From NCBI GenBank assembly GCA_021798985.1, contig JAJZBI010000004.1, positions 110,591 to 174,590 on the forward strand: a stretch of 64,000 nt of DNA, written 5' to 3'. The stretch is from Actinomycetes bacterium. GTDB lineage: Bacteria > Actinomycetota > Acidimicrobiia > Acidimicrobiales > Bog-793. Below, one piece after another: positions 8,674 to 17,135 of this stretch. Below the pieces are notes generated by a model. The model was not told the DNA's origin and did no database searches. It saw only the letters and a program-made list of their open reading frames with translations. The position numbers and the translations under genes were made by a program. Position 1 is the stretch's first letter; every line of letters starts with the position of its first letter.

Positions 8674-8925
8674 GTGACCATCTGCTGCCACCGCTGCGGC
8701 GCCCGGCTGGTGCCCCGCCACGCCTTCGAGGTCGCCGGGTGCGCCTGTGGCGGCGTCCGGCTCGCTGGTCCGCCGTGGCGGCCTCGCGTCGCCTTCGCCG
8801 CCCTCTCGGGCGGCGGCTGGAGTCGAGTCGAGACCACCGAGCCACCCGATCCGGCACCGCCGGCAGGCCGCCGTGCGATCAGCTGGCCCACCCGCTGGCG
8901 CGCAGACCAACCGGTTCGCCGATAG
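8674..8925 (+). CDS. Possible small zinc-ribbon protein
   Basis: From a GTG at 8674 an 83-aa product starts TICCHRCGARLVPRHAFEVA then GCACGG, i.e. two CxxC or CxC pairs separated by 17 residues, a typical zinc-knuckle spacing. The remainder is Arg/Pro-rich without recognisable features. It follows clpP closely and could be expressed with it (an upstream GTG at 8632 is also possible). No family is recognised, and the second half may be chance open frame in GC-rich DNA. Confidence 0.35.
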   Translation: MTICCHRCGARLVPRHAFEVAGCACGGVRLAGPPWRPRVAFAALSGGGWSRVETTEPPDPAPPAGRRAISWPTRWRADQPVRR

Positions 8926-9000
8926 CGCCTGGGCGTTTGGCAGCCCGCCGCAACTACCTCGAGGGATGTGTTGCGCTCCGCCGGCGCCGGCTCTCGAGAT

Positions 9001-10134
9001 TCAGCTCCCCGGCCCCTTGCGCGCAAGAAGGGCACCGGGGTCGCCCGCCGGTACGTTCCACACCGTGGCGCGCGAGCGCGGCTCGCCGCCGAGGTCGGGC
9101 GTGCCGGCAGGGCTCCATCGCGCCGGCTGGGCGTAGACCATCCGGTCGGTGCCGCAGCTGCCGTTCGGATTCGCTACGGCATGAAAGACGATCCAGGTCT
9201 GCTTGCCGTTGGGCGAGGTGAACCACCCGTTGCTTGCGGGACCATAGATGTCGGCCTTGACGTTGCTCGAAAACAGCGGTGTCGTCCGCTTCGTCCACGA
9301 AGCGCGGCGCATGAGGTCAGTGCCGAGACGGGCGCTCAGCAGGCCGAGGGAGTACTCAGGCGTCCAGCAACCCGACGCGGAGTAGGTCAGCGAGACGGTA
9401 TGGCCGTGCACGATCGGCTCGGGCGACTCGTTGACGTAGACGCCCACCGTGCCGGCGTGTCGCTCCCAGGCATAGGTCGGCTGGCTGAGCTCCACGCGCG
9501 GCCCTGAAATGCTCGTCGGGCTCTTCAGGCGGGCGATGTAGATGTCTTGCATCCCATTCGTGGCGCCCGGCCACCCAGACCAGAAAAGGTAGAGCTGCCC
9601 GTCGGGGAGCACGAGCGGCGACGGGTCAATCGACCAGTGGTTCCCTGGCGTCCGCAGCTCCCCGGCGTAGCGGTAGGGGCCGAGCGGCTGGGACGCCTCG
9701 AGGACCTGCAAGCGATGATCCGCGTTCACGCCATCGTCGGCCGCGGTGTAGATGTACCAACGGCCCTCGATGTGGTGCAGCTCCGGTGCCCACCAGTCAC
9801 AACACGGAGAGCTCCCAAGCCCACCGGTCCAGACGACGACGCGCTGCGCGGCCGCGAGCGTCTTGATCGAGCGCGACCGTCGAATGGTGATCTCGGTGGC
9901 GTCCGGCGACGATTGCGTGAAGTAGTACCAACCGTGCCAGACCACGACCGAGGGATCTTGACCCTGGCCGAGCACGGGGTTGCGGAACTGCTTTCTTCCA
10001 AGCGCCCGAGCGATTACGTGCGTCCCCGCGCGTCGCGCCGAGCTTGCGCCCGCCGCGCCGTTCACCGCCAGCGAGGCGGAGCCGGCGACCAAGATGAACG
10101 CAAACAGCACGACGAGCGACGGACGCCGTGGCAC
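9001..10134 (-). CDS. Secreted glycoside hydrolase family 43-like enzyme
   Basis: The 377-aa protein begins with a signal peptide (SLVVLFAFILVAGSASLAVN). The GH43 catalytic set is recognisable: base Asp in GQGQDPSVVV (D60), the modulating Asp in HWSIDPSPLVLPDG (D170), and an acid Glu in VNESPEPIVHG (E236 or E239). WWAPELHHIEGRWYIYTAA is the usual blade-2 signature. GH43 enzymes are mostly arabinofuranosidases, xylosidases or arabinanases, acting here outside the cell. GTG start with GAGGT upstream, eight bases after the GH2 gene. It is the last gene of the five-gene sugar operon running down from 15321. Confidence 0.85.
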   Translation of the reverse strand: MPRRPSLVVLFAFILVAGSASLAVNGAAGASSARRAGTHVIARALGRKQFRNPVLGQGQDPSVVVWHGWYYFTQSSPDATEITIRRSRSIKTLAAAQRVVVWTGGLGSSPCCDWWAPELHHIEGRWYIYTAADDGVNADHRLQVLEASQPLGPYRYAGELRTPGNHWSIDPSPLVLPDGQLYLFWSGWPGATNGMQDIYIARLKSPTSISGPRVELSQPTYAWERHAGTVGVYVNESPEPIVHGHTVSLTYSASGCWTPEYSLGLLSARLGTDLMRRASWTKRTTPLFSSNVKADIYGPASNGWFTSPNGKQTWIVFHAVANPNGSCGTDRMVYAQPARWSPAGTPDLGGEPRSRATVWNVPAGDPGALLARKGPGS

Positions 10135-10142
10135 GACCGACC

Positions 10143-11981
10143 TCAGCGACCGGGCGCTTCGCGCGCCACCCGCTCGATCGCCGCCTCACGATCCTGGATC
10201 ACACGCAACCGGCCGAGATCCATCTTTGGCCGTCTCGAGAAGTCGCAGATCCCGTTTCGCTCTTGGTACACGTCGGTGAGCTGGGTGTAGCAGTACCCGG
10301 CGATCGCCACGTTGTCGAGGAGGGCACCGCAGAGCGCGCCGAAGCGCTCCACCAGCTCGTCCACGCTCTTTGGTCGATCGCCGTACCCCCAGACGCTCGC
10401 GTCCTCAGAGGGGCGCTCCTCCCACCAGGCACCGCCGAACTCGCTCACCAGGTACGGCTGGCCGTCATAGGGCAGCGAGATATCCCGGCCGCGCCACGTG
10501 TTCACGAACGGCTCGCCGTGTGCTGCTCGGTCATGGCGGGTGGAGAACACCTCGGGGTCCTGCTCGTAGTCGTGGCTGTCGTACACGTCTGGCCGGGGGA
10601 CCCGGTGCGAGTACCCGGACGCGTCGATCACTGGCCGCGTGCGGTCGGCCGCCTTGGTCGCGAGGTACATGCCCAAGGTCACCTCGTCGAGATCGAGCCG
10701 GCGGTCTCCCAGCGGTTGGTACGTCTCATTGAGCGGGCACCACCCGACGATGCTCGGGTGCGAGTAGTCCCTCGCCACCGCTTCCAGCCACTGCGTGATG
10801 TAGCTCGCACCGGGACGCTGGTGATCCTCAGAGGGCCCGAAGCCCGAGCAGCCCCAGTCGCCGAACTCACCCCACACGAGGTAGCCCAGCCGGTCAGCGT
10901 GGTACAAGAAACGCTCTTCGAACACCTTTTGATGCAGTCGGGCCCCGTTGAATCCCGCCGCCATGGCGAGCTCGATGTCTTCGACCAGCGCCTCGTCGCT
11001 CGGCGCAGTCATGACGCCGTCCGCGTAGAAGCCTTGATCGAGGACCAGGCGCTGGAAGACCACCTCGCCGTTGAGCAGCAGCGCCCGCCCATCCACACCA
11101 ACGCTGCGCAAGCCGGCGTAGCTCGTTGCGCGGTCGAGCACCGCACCGGAGTCATCGCTGAGGAGGAGCTCGAGGTCGTAGAGGAAGGGATCGGTCGGGC
11201 TCCACAACCGCCGCCGGTCAGACGGGATGTTCAGCTCCAACTCGCCGCAGAGATCGCCAGCGAGCGACCGCGAGGCGCGGACGACTTCGCCGTGCTCGTC
11301 ACGCAGCACGGCCGTCGCGGCCAGGCCTCGCCGCGGGTGCGAAACCGACACCTCGACGCGAAAGCGGCTCGCTTGGAGATCCGGCGTGATCCGCGGGCGC
11401 TCTAGCGAGCAACGCGGCACGGGCTCCATCCAGACGCTCTGCCAGATGCCAGTCGTGCGGCCATAGCGCGCCCCACTGGGAGCGAACTCGCTCGACTGCT
11501 TGCCCCGGGGCTGCGGCACCCACCACGGATCTCGCGCGCGGACCACGATCGTCGCCACCGCGCCAGGCGTCACCGCCTTCGAGCAGTCGCAAGCAAAGGG
11601 CGTAAATCCGCCCGTGTGGCGACCGACTTCGACTCCGTTCACCCATACCGTCGACTCGTAGTCGACAGCCTGGAAGTGCAAGATGACGCGCGAGTCCGCC
11701 CAATCCGCAGGGATCTCGACACTGCGCCGGTACCACACCGCAGCCATCCGATCGGCTGTCCCGATCCCCGAGAGCGGCGCCTCCGGGCAGAACGGCACGA
11801 GGATCTCACCGTCAAGCTCGCGCTCGACCAGCCCTCGCTCGCGCCCGGTGTCCCCGCCGTCGACCTCGAATTGCCACCGGCCGTTCAAGCACAGCCAGCG
11901 ATCGCGCACGAACTGCGGTCTCGGGTACTCGTGCCGAGGGACCATCTCCCCGGACGCGACCCCTCCAGTTCTACTCACCAC
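10143..11981 (-). CDS. Glycoside hydrolase family 2 protein
   Basis: The 612-aa enzyme shows the GH2 order: N-terminal sugar-binding jelly roll (FVRDRWLCLNGRWQFEVDGG, WYRRSVEIP), immunoglobulin-like middle domain, then a TIM barrel. The acid/base Glu lies in CPLNETYQ (E419) and the nucleophile Glu in YLVSEFGGAWW (E514). No signal peptide is apparent, so it probably works in the cytoplasm on oligosaccharides taken up by the neighbouring importer. Specificity (beta-galactosidase, glucuronidase or mannosidase) cannot be fixed from sequence. GTG starts at 11981 or 11978 both follow GGAGG. Confidence 0.88.
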   Translation of the reverse strand: MVSRTGGVASGEMVPRHEYPRPQFVRDRWLCLNGRWQFEVDGGDTGRERGLVERELDGEILVPFCPEAPLSGIGTADRMAAVWYRRSVEIPADWADSRVILHFQAVDYESTVWVNGVEVGRHTGGFTPFACDCSKAVTPGAVATIVVRARDPWWVPQPRGKQSSEFAPSGARYGRTTGIWQSVWMEPVPRCSLERPRITPDLQASRFRVEVSVSHPRRGLAATAVLRDEHGEVVRASRSLAGDLCGELELNIPSDRRRLWSPTDPFLYDLELLLSDDSGAVLDRATSYAGLRSVGVDGRALLLNGEVVFQRLVLDQGFYADGVMTAPSDEALVEDIELAMAAGFNGARLHQKVFEERFLYHADRLGYLVWGEFGDWGCSGFGPSEDHQRPGASYITQWLEAVARDYSHPSIVGWCPLNETYQPLGDRRLDLDEVTLGMYLATKAADRTRPVIDASGYSHRVPRPDVYDSHDYEQDPEVFSTRHDRAAHGEPFVNTWRGRDISLPYDGQPYLVSEFGGAWWEERPSEDASVWGYGDRPKSVDELVERFGALCGALLDNVAIAGYCYTQLTDVYQERNGICDFSRRPKMDLGRLRVIQDREAAIERVAREAPGR

Positions 11982-12066
11982 ATTGCCTCCGCTGTCGTCG
12001 AAGCCTCACCTGCCGCTCGCCGCCCGCAACATGGCAACGAACACTCGGCCGCACAAAACCGGCCCG

Positions 12067-12969
12067 TTAGCCCTGCAAGCCGGAGACCGCGATGCCTTCA
12101 ACCAGCCGACGCTGGGCGAAGATGAAGGCGATCACCATCGGGATGATCGACACCACTGTGAGTGCCATCATCGCCGTGTAGTTCGTCTGGAACTGGCCGA
12201 TGGCCACGATCTCGATGCCAACCGTGATCGTGCGCATGTCGGGGCTCGAGGTTGCCACCAGCGGCCAGAAGAAATCGTTGTAGACGTTCATGAAGGTGAG
12301 CACCATCAAGGTGGCGGTGATTCCCGTGCTGAGCGGCACAAACAATCGCCACCACACCTGAGGGTGACTCGCCCCGTCTGCGATCGCGGCGTCCTGGAGC
12401 TCTTGGGGAATGCCGAGGAAGAACTGATAGAGCAAGAAGACCCCGAACGCGTTCGCAGCGTAGGGCAGCACCAAGGCGCCGTAGGTGTTGAGGAGACCGA
12501 GATATTGGAACCACAGATACAGCGGCAACAGCAGCGCGATGAAGGGCACCATCAGCGAGCTCACGACGATGGTAAAGACCACCTTCGAGCCGCGAAAGCG
12601 CAACCGCGCCAGCGCGAACGCCGCGAGCGAGTCGATGACCGCCACCATGACCGCCGCTGCCGCCGACACGCCGACCGAGTTGAAGATCCAGCGGAGCACC
12701 GGATCTTGCGTGCTCTGCTCGTTGAAGATCATGCGGAAGTTCTGCAGGCTGAGCGTGCTCGGGAACAGATTCGAGGTCGCCAGTCCACCGTTGCTCTTGC
12801 CGAACGCCGTGGTGAGAATCCACAGGACGGGAAAGAGCATGGCCAATCCGGCGATCGTGAGGATCACCAGGACCGGGAGCTTTCGCGTGATGCGCCGCAA
12901 TCGCTGTTGAACATGTCGGGCCGGCACCGGAGGTGTCGACGCCGCAGGCACGCCAATGACGGTCTGCAT
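12067..12969 (-). CDS. Sugar ABC transporter permease, MalG-type
   Basis: The 300-aa membrane protein has six hydrophobic spans and the cytoplasmic EAA-type loop that docks the ATPase (QELQDAAIADGASHPQVWWR). FMNVYNDFFWPLV near the end is the standard CUT1 signature. Its ATG overlaps the stop of the upstream permease by one base (TGATG). It forms the membrane channel with that permease and the binding protein. No ATPase is encoded nearby, so a shared MsiK-type ATPase encoded elsewhere is expected. Confidence 0.92.
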   Translation of the reverse strand: MQTVIGVPAASTPPVPARHVQQRLRRITRKLPVLVILTIAGLAMLFPVLWILTTAFGKSNGGLATSNLFPSTLSLQNFRMIFNEQSTQDPVLRWIFNSVGVSAAAAVMVAVIDSLAAFALARLRFRGSKVVFTIVVSSLMVPFIALLLPLYLWFQYLGLLNTYGALVLPYAANAFGVFLLYQFFLGIPQELQDAAIADGASHPQVWWRLFVPLSTGITATLMVLTFMNVYNDFFWPLVATSSPDMRTITVGIEIVAIGQFQTNYTAMMALTVVSIIPMVIAFIFAQRRLVEGIAVSGLQG

Positions 12970-13922
12970 CACACCGCCTTCCTGCTGATCCGGAACTGGA
13001 AGAACGCGATCACACCCAGCACGATCGCCAGCAAGAACGCTGCCGCGGTCGCTCCTCCGGCGTTGAAGCTGTCGAAGGCTTGCTGATAGATGGTCATCGA
13101 GATCGTCGTGGTTGCCGTCCCGGGACCTCCATTGGTCATGATCTGGTCCTGCGCGAAGAGGTTGAACGAGGCGATCGTGTTGAGGACCACCACCACGACC
13201 GAGGCCCGTCGCAACAGGGGCAAGATGATCAATCGGAACCGCTCGTAGGCGCCCGCGCCGTCCATTTCCGCGGCCTCGAGTGTCGGGCGGGGGACCTGGG
13301 TGATCGCGGCGTACATGATGATGAAGCTGAAGCCCATCGTCGCCCAGATCGTGGCGAGGTCGATGGAGATCCACGCCTGTGGCATTCCGGTCAACCACTG
13401 GATGTTGAGACCGAACAGGTTGTTGACCGACCCCCCATTGGTAGCGAGCAGCAGGCTCCAGGCGGAACCGAACGCGGTCGCGGAAAAGACCGACGGGTAG
13501 AAGAACAAGAACCGCCACAGCGGCTTGAGGGGCGCCCGGTAGACGCCATAGGCGAGCGCGGTCGGGATCAACCACAACAGCGGCACCGAGATGATGACGA
13601 AGAAGATCGTGTTCCACATCGAGGTCCAGAACTCGCTGCCGTAGTAGCCGCGACCAAGGATCAACGTGGTGTAGTTGCGGAACCAGATGAAGCCGCCGTT
13701 GCCGGTCGTCTCGCTCCAGTTGTGCAACGAGACGTAGATCCCAAAGACGAGCGGCACGACGACGAAGAGAACGAACACCGCCAAATACGGGGTCAAGAAG
13801 AGGTAAGCAGTGCCGTTCTGCAGCTCGTGGTGTCGTCGCAGGCGGACCTTCTTGCGCTCGGCGAGGCCCTCGGCTGCGATCGCCCCAGTTGTCTGTACCA
13901 CCAGCTGTTGCTCAGTCGCCAT
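12969..13922 (-). CDS. Sugar ABC transporter permease, MalF-type
   Basis: The 317-aa product has a hydrophilic N-terminus, then six spans starting AYLFLTPYLAVFVLFVVVPL. The EAA loop reads RPTLEAAEMDGAGAYERFR and is followed by LFAQDQIMTNGGPGTATTTI, the CUT1 signature. Internal ATG at 13922 is preferred over ATG 13934 because GGGGGAGGAG directly precedes it. It is separated from the binding-protein gene by a strong hairpin. Confidence 0.92.
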   Translation of the reverse strand: MATEQQLVVQTTGAIAAEGLAERKKVRLRRHHELQNGTAYLFLTPYLAVFVLFVVVPLVFGIYVSLHNWSETTGNGGFIWFRNYTTLILGRGYYGSEFWTSMWNTIFFVIISVPLLWLIPTALAYGVYRAPLKPLWRFLFFYPSVFSATAFGSAWSLLLATNGGSVNNLFGLNIQWLTGMPQAWISIDLATIWATMGFSFIIMYAAITQVPRPTLEAAEMDGAGAYERFRLIILPLLRRASVVVVVLNTIASFNLFAQDQIMTNGGPGTATTTISMTIYQQAFDSFNAGGATAAAFLLAIVLGVIAFFQFRISRKAV

Positions 13923-13971
13923 CTCCTCCCCCATTCACGGTGACTGGTGACGCAACCAATGTTCTAGGGTG

Positions 13972-14008
13972 CTCGCCCCCGACGCGCCATGGGCGCGTCG
14001 GGGGCGAG
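13972..14008 (-). terminator. 17-bp perfect hairpin between binding-protein and permease genes
   Basis: CTCGCCCCCGACGCGCC (13972-13988), loop ATG, and its exact complement (13992-14008) start six bases after the binding-protein stop. There is no T-tract. In ABC importer operons such hairpins usually protect the 3' end of the binding-protein mRNA and attenuate the permease genes, raising the binding-protein ratio. Confidence 0.7.
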
Positions 14009-14013
14009 GCCGC

Positions 14014-15321
14014 CTACTGGGTGCAGCCAGGGAGCGTCTGGGTGAGCTGGTTCGTCTGGTTCTTGGCCTGAGCGAGGCCAGCCGACGTCGACACCTTGTT
14101 CAACAGCACCTCTTCGAGGTTGTTGTAGAGCGGCACGCCGGTCACGGTGCCCCAGTTCGGGATCGCTGGATTGACACGACCGGTCTTCACCATCTGATCC
14201 TGCTGGGCGAAGAAGGGCATCGACTTCACCGCGGACAGCGCCGGTGCATACGCGGGAATGATCCCGTTGTCCTTGGCGATCGACGGGAGCTCCTGGTTGT
14301 AGATGGCACGCAGGAAGATCGCGACGCCCTTGGCGCCCGCCGGCGTCGTCGAGGTCGTCGTCTTGAAGACCCACAGGTACTGCTGGCCGACGAAGTCATC
14401 AGTATTGATGCCGATCTTGGGCAATGGAGCCACGCCGAGCTTGGAGCCGAGCGACTTCAGCAGCGAACCCTGGTTGATCGCGGGAAGCATCACCATGCCC
14501 ACGATTCCCTTGCCGAAGTCGTTGAGGTCCTCGTTCGGCGACGGCCCGGCGGGCGCGACGTGGTAGGTGTAGATGAGGCTCTTCTCCCAGTTGGCCGCCT
14601 TGGTCCCAGCCGGCGAGTCGAACAGCGACGCGCAGTTGGTCGGCTTGCCCATCTTCCCGCCGAATTGGTAGACGAGGCTCGGGTAGAGGAAGTCCTGGGT
14701 GTTCTTGTCGACCCCCATGATCACCGGGTACTTGACGCCCGCCTTCTTCATCGCCTTCGCGTCGGCGATCATCTGGGCGCCCGTGGCAGGCGGCTTGTTC
14801 GGGTTCAACCCGGCCTTCTTGAAGAGCGCCTTGTTGTAGAACAGCGCGGTCCCGAAGGCATCGAGCGGGATCGAGTAGTGCACGCCCTTCACCAGGTTGT
14901 GCGAGCTCCATAGGCTCGAGGGGAAGGCGGCGGTGTTGATTCCGGCCGCCTTCACGAACGGCCCGATCGGGAGCTCGAGCCCCTCGCGCGCGTAGTAGAC
15001 GGACGGTGTCCACGAGGCGCCGAAGATATCGGGCGGGTTCCCTCCCGAGATGGCGCTCGACAAGAGGGCGGCGTAGTTCGCGTACGGATACGCCGTGGCC
15101 TGGAACACGTACTTGCCTGCGTACTTCTTGTTGAGGCCCTTGATGATCTGCGGGAGGCCGTTCATGCTCGAGAACCCTGCGTAGGTGATCTTCATCCCGC
15201 CGCTCGCCGAAGCGTGCTGGCGATGCGGCGTCGTGGACGCCGAGGCGGCTTGGAGCGATGCGACGCCACCAAGCGAGGCCAAGATCCCGGTCGCAGCGGC
15301 GACCCTGAACGTCTTTCGCAT
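14014..15321 (-). CDS. Sugar ABC transporter substrate-binding protein
   Basis: The 435-aa protein starts with a secretion signal (MRKTFRVAAATGILASLGG, cleavage near SASA) and has no clear lipobox. The family 1 extracellular binding-protein fold is evident in ISGGNPPDIFGASWTPSVYY, DAFGTALFYNKALFKKAGL and the C-terminal NNLEEVLLNK. It captures an oligosaccharide, probably the substrate of the GH2/GH43 enzymes in the same operon. ATG at 15321 follows AAAGGGGGA. Expression is probably controlled by the divergent LacI regulator. Confidence 0.92.
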   Translation of the reverse strand: MRKTFRVAAATGILASLGGVASLQAASASTTPHRQHASASGGMKITYAGFSSMNGLPQIIKGLNKKYAGKYVFQATAYPYANYAALLSSAISGGNPPDIFGASWTPSVYYAREGLELPIGPFVKAAGINTAAFPSSLWSSHNLVKGVHYSIPLDAFGTALFYNKALFKKAGLNPNKPPATGAQMIADAKAMKKAGVKYPVIMGVDKNTQDFLYPSLVYQFGGKMGKPTNCASLFDSPAGTKAANWEKSLIYTYHVAPAGPSPNEDLNDFGKGIVGMVMLPAINQGSLLKSLGSKLGVAPLPKIGINTDDFVGQQYLWVFKTTTSTTPAGAKGVAIFLRAIYNQELPSIAKDNGIIPAYAPALSAVKSMPFFAQQDQMVKTGRVNPAIPNWGTVTGVPLYNNLEEVLLNKVSTSAGLAQAKNQTNQLTQTLPGCTQ

Positions 15322-15436
15322 GCATTTCCCCCTTTGGTCGGTTGTCCCCTCGACACCAGGACGCCGATCGTCTGTCACCTCACCAGGGCCTCACAGTCCT
15401 GGGAGTCGATCACGATCCCCCCGGGTCGGCCTCAAC

Positions 15437-15476
15437 CTTGCGATCGATGGCAAGGTGAATGTACATCGATCGCAAG
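15437..15476. promoter_or_regulatory. Candidate LacI-family operator (13-bp inverted repeat)
   Basis: CTTGCGATCGATG (15437-15449) and its exact reverse complement CATCGATCGCAAG (15464-15476) are separated by 14 bases. They lie in the 204-base region between the divergent binding-protein and lacI-type genes. Each arm contains the partial palindrome GCGATCGATG, so the site could also be two adjacent operators. Repression of both genes until sugar is present is the expected logic. Confidence 0.65.
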
Positions 15477-15525
15477 TTCACTTCAAGAGCCGCGTGCTAG
15501 CGTTTTGGCGGAGCGGAGCGTGGGT

Positions 15526-16659
15526 ATGGCAGCGACAATTCATGACGTCGCGCGACACGCAGGCGTCTCGTCGCGCACGGTCACGAACGTTCTCAACGAC
15601 TACAAGTGGGTCTCGGACGAGACGCGCCGGCGAGTTCGGCGTTCGATCGACGAACTCGAGTTCGTTCCGAATCCGGTCGCGCGCAACCTGCGCCTCGGGC
15701 GCACCGGCCTGCTGGCGCTGGCGGTGCCCAACCTGATGGCGTCGTACTTCGCTGAACTCAGCGAAGCGCTCGTCGATGCGGCCACCTTGCGTGGCTTTGG
15801 CGTGGTGATCGAACTGACCAAGGCGGACCCCGCTGAAGAGCTCCGGCTTCTTGCGACCCGAGCGCGTTCGCGGCTCTTCGACGGCTTGATCTTCAGCCCC
15901 CTCGGCCTCGGGCCACGCGAGCTGCACGAGGTGAAGTGCATGCTTCCCGTCGTGATGCTCGGTGAGCGGGTGCACGGTGACTTCGACCACGTCGGCGTGG
16001 ACAATGTCCAGGCCGCCGCGGACGCCGTCGAGCACTTGATCGCCATGGGCCGCCGCCGGATCGCCGTCATCGGCCGAGACAACGGCACCGGCATCTACCG
16101 CACCGAGGGATACCGACGGGCGCTCGAGCACGCAGGCATCGTCTACGACGAGTCGCTCGTCGCGCCCACGAGCAACTACTTCCTCGACGACGGGAGTGCC
16201 GCCATGGCCCACCTGCTCGACCAAGGGGTCATGCCCGACGCCGTCTTCTGCTGTAACGACACGCTGGCGATCGGCGCGCTGCGCACGTTGTTCGAGCACG
16301 GCCTGCATGTCCCGAATGACGTCGCCGTCGTGGGCTTCGACGACGTCGACGACGGGCGGTACGCCATCCCGAGCCTGACAACAATCGCCCCCGACAAGGC
16401 CGGGCTCGCTGCAATGGCCGTCGACCGGCTCGTGCGCCGCATGGACGGCGACACCTCCCCTGCCGCCGACTTGGTGATCCCGCACCGCCTGGTCGTGCGG
16501 GAGAGCACGGCAGGACTCGCCGCAGAACGAGCGACCCCCCGCGCCCACCAACGCCGCCCACGTCCCGCTGCGAGCACGACCCGCCAGGCCACGTCGGGGG
16601 TCGCTTCCAAGCGGCCGAGCCGCTCCGGCGCCCGCCGGGACGGGACCGGCACGAGCTAG
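15526..16659 (+). CDS. LacI-family transcriptional regulator
   Basis: The 377-aa protein has the LacI helix-turn-helix and hinge at the N-terminus (ATIHDVARHAGVSSRTVTNV, NPVARNLRLGRTG) followed by a periplasmic-binding-protein-like sensor domain (VFCCNDTLAIGALR, VVGFDDVDDGRYAIPSLTTI). About 50 extra Arg/Ala/Ser-rich residues follow the domain end, which is unusual for the family. It most likely governs the five-gene glycan operon it faces, through the inverted repeat between them. A GTG at 15520 is an alternative start. Confidence 0.92.
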   Translation: MAATIHDVARHAGVSSRTVTNVLNDYKWVSDETRRRVRRSIDELEFVPNPVARNLRLGRTGLLALAVPNLMASYFAELSEALVDAATLRGFGVVIELTKADPAEELRLLATRARSRLFDGLIFSPLGLGPRELHEVKCMLPVVMLGERVHGDFDHVGVDNVQAAADAVEHLIAMGRRRIAVIGRDNGTGIYRTEGYRRALEHAGIVYDESLVAPTSNYFLDDGSAAMAHLLDQGVMPDAVFCCNDTLAIGALRTLFEHGLHVPNDVAVVGFDDVDDGRYAIPSLTTIAPDKAGLAAMAVDRLVRRMDGDTSPAADLVIPHRLVVRESTAGLAAERATPRAHQRRPRPAASTTRQATSGVASKRPSRSGARRDGTGTS

Positions 16660-16673
16660 CGGCTCACGGCGCC

Positions 16674-16692
16674 AGCCCGCGCGCGGCGGGCT
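16674..16692 (+). terminator. Hairpin after the LacI-type gene
   Basis: AGCCCGC (16674-16680), five-base loop, GCGGGCT (16686-16692), 15 bases after the stop codon. No T-tract follows. It directly abuts the -10 of the next gene. Confidence 0.35.
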
Positions 16693-16693
16693 C

Positions 16694-16706
16694 TAGGCTT
16701 GCCGCG
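16694..16706 (+). promoter_or_regulatory. Leaderless-type -10 element for the DUF3054 gene
   Basis: TAGGCT at 16694-16699 sits seven bases before the ATG at 16707 with no ribosome site between, the same pattern as other leaderless starts in this window. Confidence 0.5.
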
Positions 16707-17081
16707 ATGCGACGCGTCCTCGCCGCGGTCGGCGACCTCGTCGCCGTGCTCGTCTTCGTCGGCATCGGCCGTTCCGCCCACGGTCACGTCGTCGACCTCG
16801 CCGGCATGGTCAGCACGGCCTGGCCGTTCGTTGCGGGCGTCGCGATCGGTTGGATGGCGGCGCAAGCGTGGCGCTCGCCGGTCGGCCGGCGGTCCGGGCT
16901 CACCGTCTGGCTGTGCTGCGTAGCCGTCGGCATGCTGCTGCGCGTCGTGGCAGGCCAGGGAACCGCTGCCGCGTTCATCGCGGTGGCGCTTGGTTTCCTC
17001 GGCCTCGAGCTCCTCGGCTGGCGCATCCTCGCCGCCGCATTGGCGCGACGGGCGAGCCGACCCCTCACCTCGGCCTCCTAG
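16707..17081 (+). CDS. DUF3054 membrane protein
   Basis: The 124-aa protein has four hydrophobic segments: LAAVGDLVAVLVFVGIGRSA, a span around WPFVAGVAIGWMAAQAW, GLTVWLCCVAVGMLLRVVAG, and FIAVALGFLGLELLGWRILA. Length, the GRSAHGH motif after the first span and the overall pattern match DUF3054, a family of unknown function common in actinobacteria. Probably a separate transcription unit with a leaderless mRNA. Confidence 0.8.
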   Translation: MRRVLAAVGDLVAVLVFVGIGRSAHGHVVDLAGMVSTAWPFVAGVAIGWMAAQAWRSPVGRRSGLTVWLCCVAVGMLLRVVAGQGTAAAFIAVALGFLGLELLGWRILAAALARRASRPLTSAS

Positions 17082-17135
17082 CCCTCACTCGCCTCCCGCG
17101 CCTTGCCGCAAGCGGGCGCCGGGTGAGCCGCCCTC

